64,000 bases of DNA. Source: Mycobacterium aquaticum (GTDB lineage: Bacteria > Actinomycetota > Actinomycetes > Mycobacteriales > Mycobacteriaceae). The first letter of the stretch is position 1; the number at the start of each line of letters is the position of its first letter. The stretch spans positions 62,001 to 126,000 of the forward strand of contig NZ_MVHF01000019.1 in the NCBI RefSeq assembly GCF_002086485.1. Direction: 5' to 3'. This document shows positions 58,659 to 64,000 of this stretch, in pieces. Both the position numbers and the translations under genes were made by a program. The notes under the pieces are model-generated. The model saw only the letters and a list, made by a program, of their open reading frames with translations, was not told the origin of the DNA and did not search any database.

Positions 58659-61223
58659 GTGCAGCCAACCGGAACCTCAGCCATGCATCCTGTGCCGTGG
58701 TTTCTGGCCACTACGCCGTCGTCAGGTCCGGACATGTTGCCGCGCAACGCAGTTGCCGACATTCTGCAAGCCCGTCTCGGCGGCATGCGGTCGGTTTTCG
58801 TGGCCGCCCCGTCGGGATTCGGCAAGACGGTTGCGGTGTCGCAGTGGGCCGCCGGGCACCGGTGTGAGGCGCCCGGTTCGGTTGCGTGGCTGACGCTCAC
58901 CGAGCGGGTCAACGGTAGCGGCGACGTGCTGCGCGGAATTCTGACCGCGCTGCTCAACGCGGCGCGCGAGCGCGGTGATGAGGCCGCAGCCCTGGCGGTG
59001 TCCGGGATCTTCGAATCGGTATCCTACGACGCCGGCGTGGCAGCGCTGATGGCTCTGGATCATCCCCGGATTGTCCTCATCGTCGACGACTACCAACTGG
59101 CCCGGGACCGGTGGCCGGATGCTGTCGAGTTCGTCGAGAACGGTCCACAGTGGCTTCAGTTCGTCATGATCACGACCGATCCCGTAGGCCCGGTATGGGC
59201 GCGACTGCGCGTGCACCACAAGGTCGCCATGATGGGCCCCGCCGAACTGGCTTTCACCCGCGGCGAAGTCGAAGCGCTCGTGGCGGCGGCCGGTGACACG
59301 GCAGACGTCGACCGCATCATGGCCGCCACCGACGGATGGCCAGGCGCGGTCCGACTGATTCTCGTCAGCGGTGACGACACCGAGGCTTTCACACCCGGGA
59401 CTGATCTCACCGACTACATCAGCACTGCGGTACTCGCGCGGCTGCGTCCCGACCTGGCCGACTTCGCGCTCAAGGCGACGGTGTGTTCGCGGGTCGATGA
59501 ACAGCTTGCCGCGGCACTGTCAGGTCGCACGGACAGCGCCGTACTCCTCAACGATTGCGTCGGCGCGGGCCTGTTCATAGAACGTATCGGCACCGGAGAA
59601 AGCGCCGTATACCAGTGGCATTCGCTGTTCGTCCGACACTGCCGGGAGATCCTCCGGCGAGACAACGCTCAAGAGTGGTTGCGTCTCAACCAGATCGCCG
59701 CACGGGAGCTGGCGCAGCGGTATCCGTTGGACGCGGTCGACCATGCGATCGTCGGTGGTGACAGGGTGGCACACGACATCATCGGCGATCACTGGCTGGA
59801 ATTGCTGCTCCAATCGCGCTCCACCGCACTGGATCAAGCATGTCTGCGGTTGACCGAGGCCTTCGGTGAGGATCCCGAGATCCTGATGATCCGTTCCAGC
59901 TGCCGGGCCATGGCAGGCGACGACATCATGGCGACGTTACTGCTCAACCGGGCCGCTGCGATGCCGTCGGCGTCACGACGGACGCAATTCGTCGCCGACC
60001 TCACCCAACTCCTGGTGTCCGACGACCGCGAGGCCATGTCCGAGGCGGCGGCGCGGGTCGAGGCCGCCCTAGCTGATCGCGATATCGTCACACCTCGGGT
60101 GTATGCGTGTGCGTTGTTCGTTCTCGGCTGGGCAGATTCGCGCTTGCGCCGCAGTGCGACACGTGGTTCAGAGCTGCTCGAGGCTGCGATGAACGAATGC
60201 GCCGCTCTGGGCCTGCCGGAGGTGGCACACCGGGCCCGGCAGAGCCTGGCTTTCGCGCTCGCCCATTCGGGCGAGATCGCCCGCGCACAGGCGGCGTTGC
60301 AACGTGTGGTGGTACCCGCCGAATCAACCCCCGAGTTGTGGCTCTCGCACGACGGAGACGGCATCGAACGGTTCACGGCCGGCTGGATACACTTCTGGCA
60401 CGGTGAGATCACTACGGCCGTCGAGTATTTGATCCCGGCGAGCACCGCACCAGGAGTTGGATATCCAGATACGTCGCGGATGTTTCTGGCGTTCAGTGCG
60501 GCGACGTTGCGCGACTCCGATGTGCTCGCCACCGCTGAGCTGGGCGTCGCCCGCATGCCGGATGTGGACACCCACGGGGTGCCCTGGGTCAGCTACAAGA
60601 CCGCCAGCCGAGCGCGGTTGGCAGAGGCCCGCGGTGATCATCGGCTTGCACTCGAGCTGGCCGCGAGTGTGCTTGGTTCCGAACATGTCCCGATGGTTTC
60701 GGCCGTGATGTCCGGAATGTGCCGTCGTCTCGGTGCTCACCAGATGGCGGTGCGCCTGGCACATCAGGCGTTGGAGCCGCACGTCCCCGCCTATATCGCG
60801 GCGTATGCGCTGAGCACACTTGCGTATATGGATTGGCAAGAGGGGCAGGCAGACTCCGCTCACATGCGGATGGAAGAGGCGATCTCTGCCGCCCGGCCAG
60901 AGCGGGTGCGCTATCAATTCGTCGACAACCCGGACGCGGTGTGCCGGGATTTGCTCGCGGCGCACCTGTCGTACACGTCGTATCCGGACTTTGTCGAAGA
61001 AGCACTGCTGGAATGTGAGCGGGCGGTCACCGATGGCATACCGGCGGCGTTGACGCCCCGCGAGCAGGAACTGCTGGCGTTCTTGCGGACGCCGATGACG
61101 ATGCAGGACATCGCGGAGAAGATGGGGGTGTCGGTGAACACACCCAAGACGCATCAGCGGGCCATCTACCGCAAACTCGGTGCGACCAACCGCCGCGAAG
61201 CCATCAAGCTTGCCGGGCGCTAG
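58659..61223 (+). CDS. LuxR-type regulator with N-terminal ATPase (MalT/LAL-like)
   Basis: 854 residues from GTG 58659, defined by the leaderless promoter (ATG 58683 is also possible). Walker A APSGFGKT (50-57), Walker B IVLIVDDYQLARD, a winged-helix and TPR-like helical middle (WHSLFVRHCREILRRDNAQE ... RQSLAFALAHSGEIARAQAA), and the C-terminal LuxR helix-turn-helix LTPREQELLAFLRTPMTMQD ... GVSVNTPKTHQRAIYRKLGA. MalT-like STAND regulators are ATP-dependent activators switched by a ligand. It lies 44 bases after the alkylsulfatase, a candidate target, but this is inference. Confidence 0.9.
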   Translation: MQPTGTSAMHPVPWFLATTPSSGPDMLPRNAVADILQARLGGMRSVFVAAPSGFGKTVAVSQWAAGHRCEAPGSVAWLTLTERVNGSGDVLRGILTALLNAARERGDEAAALAVSGIFESVSYDAGVAALMALDHPRIVLIVDDYQLARDRWPDAVEFVENGPQWLQFVMITTDPVGPVWARLRVHHKVAMMGPAELAFTRGEVEALVAAAGDTADVDRIMAATDGWPGAVRLILVSGDDTEAFTPGTDLTDYISTAVLARLRPDLADFALKATVCSRVDEQLAAALSGRTDSAVLLNDCVGAGLFIERIGTGESAVYQWHSLFVRHCREILRRDNAQEWLRLNQIAARELAQRYPLDAVDHAIVGGDRVAHDIIGDHWLELLLQSRSTALDQACLRLTEAFGEDPEILMIRSSCRAMAGDDIMATLLLNRAAAMPSASRRTQFVADLTQLLVSDDREAMSEAAARVEAALADRDIVTPRVYACALFVLGWADSRLRRSATRGSELLEAAMNECAALGLPEVAHRARQSLAFALAHSGEIARAQAALQRVVVPAESTPELWLSHDGDGIERFTAGWIHFWHGEITTAVEYLIPASTAPGVGYPDTSRMFLAFSAATLRDSDVLATAELGVARMPDVDTHGVPWVSYKTASRARLAEARGDHRLALELAASVLGSEHVPMVSAVMSGMCRRLGAHQMAVRLAHQALEPHVPAYIAAYALSTLAYMDWQEGQADSAHMRMEEAISAARPERVRYQFVDNPDAVCRDLLAAHLSYTSYPDFVEEALLECERAVTDGIPAALTPREQELLAFLRTPMTMQDIAEKMGVSVNTPKTHQRAIYRKLGATNRREAIKLAGR

Positions 61224-61297
61224 GTCTTTCCTTGTGCGTGCCATCCTTGCGCGAGCAGTCACGGCGGTCCGCGAAATGCGGCGTGTCGCGTACCGCC

Positions 61298-61331
61298 ACT
61301 GGGGGTACCGCCCGCTTGCGGGGGAACTGCT
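61298..61331 (+). repeat. GGGGGTACC palindromic mycobacterial intergenic repeat
   Basis: The stretch around GGGGGTACCGCCCGCTTGCG (61301-61320) plus trailing GGGG contains the hairpin CCCGC-tt-GCGGG. I recognise this word from dispersed intergenic repeats common in slow-growing mycobacteria (the version with CCTCCCGC); here it lies 20 bases before the NUDIX start and may affect its expression. Confidence 0.5.
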
Positions 61332-61351
61332 CGGCGGGGAAAGTTGCGCAC

Positions 61352-61876
61352 ATGAGCGAGGAACTCGTGACGGTGTACGACGCCGACGGGAATGTGACCG
61401 GCACCGCTGCGCGGTCGCGGGTATACGCCGAAGGGCTCTGGCACGGCAGCGCCGGGGTGCTGGTCCGCTCGTCCGACGGCAGCCGGATCTACGTGCACCG
61501 ACGCACCCCGACCAAGGCGGTGTTCGCCGGCATGCACGACTGCCTGGCCGGCGGCGTCATCGACCCCGGTGAGACGCCGCTGCAGACCGCGACCCGCGAA
61601 CTGCACGAGGAACTCGGCATCACCGGGGTACCGCTGACCCCGCTCGCATCGGCGGCATGGGACGGGCAATGGGCGGGAAAACCCATGCGCTGCCACGTGT
61701 TCGCCTTCGAAACACACTGCGACGGCCCGATCCGCCACCAGCCGGAGGAAATCAGTGCCGGCTGGTGGTGGACCGACGACGAGCTCGCGGCCCATCTGGC
61801 CGATCCGGACTGGCCTTTCGTGCCCGACACCCGGGTGCTGATCCCGCAGCTGCTGCGCTTACGTCAACACCCTTGA
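61352..61876 (+). CDS. NUDIX hydrolase
   Basis: 174 residues from ATG 61352. The Nudix box is complete: GGVIDPGETPLQTATRELHE followed by ELGI, with the Glu pair for metal. Flanks LWHGSAGVLVRSSDGSRIYV and EEISAGWWWTDDELAAHLAD fit the IPP-isomerase-like/YfcD subgroup that hydrolyses nucleotide-diphosphate-like compounds. Substrate unknown. Longer in-frame starts overlap the LuxR gene end and a repeat, so I rejected them. Confidence 0.88.
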   Translation: MSEELVTVYDADGNVTGTAARSRVYAEGLWHGSAGVLVRSSDGSRIYVHRRTPTKAVFAGMHDCLAGGVIDPGETPLQTATRELHEELGITGVPLTPLASAAWDGQWAGKPMRCHVFAFETHCDGPIRHQPEEISAGWWWTDDELAAHLADPDWPFVPDTRVLIPQLLRLRQHP

Positions 61877-61932
61877 GCTAAGGGCGCGGATGCTTCTTAC
61901 TGGGTGGTACCTCACCATTCAGGAAGACTCCC

Positions 61933-63357
61933 GTGCGAACCGTTTTCGAACAGAACAAGCCTGCTGCCAGCCTCATCGATCGCTCGCTGGCCAACACCGC
62001 CCTGCAGCCCTTCTGGCTGGACGACGTGCCGGCCCAGCCCGGCCACCCGGTGTTGACCAGGGCGTCGACGCACTACGACCTCGTCGTCGTCGGCGGCGGG
62101 TATACGGGCCTGTGGTCTGCACTGCTGGCCAAACAGCGTGACCCTGGGCTTCGGGTCGCAGTGCTGGAGGGGCAGACGATCGGCTGGGCGGCCTCGGGCC
62201 GCAACGGTGGTTTCGTCGACGCATCGCTGACCCACGGCGCCGAGAACGGTCGCAGCCGGTGGCCCGGCGAGATGGAGACCCTTGACCGGCTGGGCATGGA
62301 GAACCTCGACGGCATCGAGAAGACGGTCGACACCCTGGGCCTGGATTGCGACTTCGAACGCACCGGGTCCGTCTCGGTGGCGGTGGAGCCCTACCAAGCC
62401 GACCAATTGGCCGCAGCGCCGCTGGCTCCGGGACAGGTGTACCTGGATCGACAGGCCATGCGTGCCGAGGTCGCTTCGCCCACCTACCTGGCCGGCGTGT
62501 GGTCCAAGGACACCTGTGCGCTGGTTCATCCCGCCAAGCTCGTGTCCGAACTCGCCCGCGCTGCAGCCGAACTCGGCGTGGAGATCTACGAGCACAGCAA
62601 GGTTTGTGGACTCGGACAGGACCGTCGTGGAGGACCGCTGACCCTACGCACCGAGCGTGTTTCGGTGCGGGCCGACCGAGTGATCCTGGCAACCAACGGT
62701 TTTCCGTCATTGTTGAAGAGGTACCGGTACCACACCGTGCCGGTCTACGACTACGCGCTGATGACCGAACCGCTCACCGAAGCGCAGCTGGCGGATATCG
62801 GCTGGCGTAACCGGCAGGGTATCGGCGACATGTCGAACCAGTTCCACTATTACCGGATGTCGAAAGACAATCGCATCCTGTGGGGCGGGTACGACGCTAT
62901 CTATCACTTCGGCGGCAAGATCCGGCCTGGGTACGAGGACCGCGACGCCACCTATCGCCGACTGGCCGGTCACTTCTTCACGACGTTCCCGCAGCTGGAG
63001 GACGTCACGTTCACCCATAGATGGGGTGGCGTGATCGACACGTCGACGCGATTCTGCGCGTTCTTCGGATCCGCGTACGGAGGCCGAGTCGGATACGCGG
63101 CCGGGTTCACCGGGTTGGGGGTGGCGGCAACACGTTTCGCCGCCGAGGTCATGCTCGACCGGTTCGGCGGCACTACGACCGAACGCACGCAACTGGAGAT
63201 GGTCAAGTCGATTCCGTTGCCCTTTCCGCCAGAACCGTTGGCTTCGGCTGGAATTCAGGCGACCCGCTGGTCGCTGGACCGGGCCGACCACCGGGAAGGA
63301 CGGCGCAACGTGCTACTGAGGGCACTCGACTCGGTCGGTCTGGGATTCGATTCATGA
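61933..63357 (+). CDS. FAD-dependent amine/amino-acid oxidase (PuuB/DAO family)
   Basis: 474 residues from GTG 61933 behind AGGAAG. FAD site YDLVVVGGGYTGLWSALLAK, then GWAASGRNGGFVDASL, and the C-terminal GRVGYAAGFTGLGVAATRFA and CAFFGSAYGG typical of gamma-glutamylputrescine or glycine oxidase relatives. It should oxidise a C-N bond with oxygen, making an aldehyde or oxoacid plus ammonia. The start of the cupin gene overlaps its stop (ATGA), a pairing often seen in polyamine or ethanolamine-type degradation. Confidence 0.88.
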   Translation: MRTVFEQNKPAASLIDRSLANTALQPFWLDDVPAQPGHPVLTRASTHYDLVVVGGGYTGLWSALLAKQRDPGLRVAVLEGQTIGWAASGRNGGFVDASLTHGAENGRSRWPGEMETLDRLGMENLDGIEKTVDTLGLDCDFERTGSVSVAVEPYQADQLAAAPLAPGQVYLDRQAMRAEVASPTYLAGVWSKDTCALVHPAKLVSELARAAAELGVEIYEHSKVCGLGQDRRGGPLTLRTERVSVRADRVILATNGFPSLLKRYRYHTVPVYDYALMTEPLTEAQLADIGWRNRQGIGDMSNQFHYYRMSKDNRILWGGYDAIYHFGGKIRPGYEDRDATYRRLAGHFFTTFPQLEDVTFTHRWGGVIDTSTRFCAFFGSAYGGRVGYAAGFTGLGVAATRFAAEVMLDRFGGTTTERTQLEMVKSIPLPFPPEPLASAGIQATRWSLDRADHREGRRNVLLRALDSVGLGFDS

Positions 63358-63683
63358 GCGACTCAGTCGACACCCTGGCGCTGGCGCTCGAGCACACGCC
63401 CCTGCCGCAGGAATTGGTGGTCGCCGGAACCCCGACGGCGGGATACCGTGATATCACCGAGCTTTCGGGCTTGACCGTCGGAGTCTGGGAGCACACGCCC
63501 GGCACGTCGCGTGATGTCGAATCCGACGAGGTGTTCGTCGTCCTCACCGGTGATGCGACGGTGACATTCGACGACGGTTCCCCACCGGTGGACCTACGCC
63601 CCGGCAGCCTCGTGCGGCTTCGCGCCGGGCAGCGCACCACGTGGACGGTCCGCGAGACGCTGCGCAAGGTGTACGTCTCGTAG
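63354..63683 (+). CDS. Small cupin-domain protein (EutQ-like, DUF861)
   Basis: 109 residues. Cupin core LTVGVWEHTPGTSRDVESDE then VFVVLTGDATVTFDDGSPPV and LRPGSLVRLRAGQRTTWTVR. It overlaps the upstream oxidase by 4 bases, so they are coupled and likely serve one pathway; the cupin may act on or bind the oxidation product. Followed by a terminator. Confidence 0.85.
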   Translation: MSDSVDTLALALEHTPLPQELVVAGTPTAGYRDITELSGLTVGVWEHTPGTSRDVESDEVFVVLTGDATVTFDDGSPPVDLRPGSLVRLRAGQRTTWTVRETLRKVYVS

Positions 63684-63720
63684 CTGCGTGCATCGACCGG
63701 CGATGAAAGCGGTGGGCTGA

Positions 63721-63750
63721 GGGTCCGGAACTTGTCGGACCCTTCTGCTT
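63721..63750 (+). terminator. Terminator after the oxidase-cupin operon
   Basis: GGGTCCG (63721-63727) pairs with CGGACCC (63736-63742) over an 8-base loop, followed by TTCTGCTT. Confidence 0.75.
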
Positions 63751-63760
63751 GGATAGTGTT

Positions 63761-64000
63761 ATGTCCTCGCAGCCAACATCTTTCACTGATGACGGGGTGA
63801 GCCCTGCGCAGCGGCTGGAGGTGTTGATCGACGAATTGTCGGAGTTGTGCGGGCAGCGCAACGCGATCGACGGACGCATCGTCGACATCGTCGCCGAGTT
63901 GGAGCGTGACGAATTGTGTGGCGCCACCGGGGCCCGCTCGATCACGGCGTTGGTGGCCTGGAAAACCGGTGTCACCCCGAACAATGCCGACACGATCGTG
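63761..64000 (+). CDS. DUF222/13E12-family protein, N-terminus only
   Basis: From ATG 63761 the frame stays open to the right edge (80 codons). It reads SSQPTSFTDDGVSPAQRLEV ... DGRIVDIVAELERDELCGAT then GARSITALVAWKTGVTP, the standard N-terminal DUF222 region of the mycobacterial 13E12 repeat family, which usually ends in an HNH endonuclease domain (outside the window). The -10-like GATAGT lies at 63752-63757, a leaderless layout. 13E12 genes are multicopy and sometimes act as prophage attachment sites. Confidence 0.82.
   Translation, partial: MSSQPTSFTDDGVSPAQRLEVLIDELSELCGQRNAIDGRIVDIVAELERDELCGATGARSITALVAWKTGVTPNNADTIV

Overview
The window is high-GC actinobacterial DNA, almost certainly from a rapidly growing mycobacterium (Mycolicibacterium-like). 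The evidence is the str operon (rpsL-rpsG-fusA-tuf) followed by a complete mycofactocin cluster (mftR/mftABCDEFG) and then the S10 operon (rpsJ to rpsQ), an order known from mycobacteria. Further support comes from GTG and leaderless starts, DUF3060 and DUF3558 lipoproteins, a KstR-type operator, and a DUF222/13E12-type gene at the right edge.

Layout. 1-2.2 kb: a minus-strand aminotransferase plus D-2-hydroxyacid dehydrogenase pair (dehydrogenase cut by the window edge). 2.6-5.3 kb: small secreted proteins and lipoproteins and a TetR regulator. 5.6-9.9 kb: str operon, closed by a strong terminator. 10-14.3 kb: a cutinase-like protein and two secreted low-complexity proteins sharing a GNGNTTQ motif, each behind its own strong promoter. 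14.3-22.5 kb: MFS exporter, SHOCT membrane protein, arginine/ornithine-type antiporter, arginine deiminase, a mycofactocin-type SDR under a KstR-like operator, ornithine aminotransferase and a dimethylargininase-like enzyme. 22.6-26.9 kb: Lrp/AsnC regulator, ferredoxin-reductase-like flavoprotein, ECF sigma factor translationally coupled to a VOC protein, PhyH-like dioxygenase. 26.9-34.1 kb: mycofactocin biosynthesis. 34.1-38 kb: cytochrome P450, carboxylesterase lipoprotein, SnoaL-like and DUF4442 proteins. 38.4-43.7 kb: S10 operon with terminator. 44-52.4 kb: an envelope-glycan type locus. 52.4-58.6 kb: membrane esterase, LIP-family lipase-like lipoprotein lacking its serine, beta-helix protein, alkylsulfatase. 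58.6-64 kb: LuxR/ATPase regulator, NUDIX hydrolase, amine-oxidase-like flavoprotein plus cupin, 13E12-type gene.

How parts fit together. The mft genes make the peptide-derived redox cofactor mycofactocin; the nearby SDR has the features of the dehydrogenase class that uses it. The arginine genes form a scattered catabolic set (import/exchange, arginine to citrulline, methylarginine to citrulline, ornithine to glutamate semialdehyde) with an Lrp-type regulator.

Best candidates for something undescribed: (a) the 44-52.4 kb locus, in which two paralogous exosortase-like membrane proteins with apparently no exosortase cysteine motif flank a BcsB-like exported protein and are translationally coupled to a processive GT2 synthase and a GT-C-like enzyme; (b) the pair of cysteine-free secreted repeat proteins at 11.2-14.3 kb, one preceded by a 21-codon leader ORF and a short hairpin. 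All functional statements rest on reading motifs and context; no database search was run.
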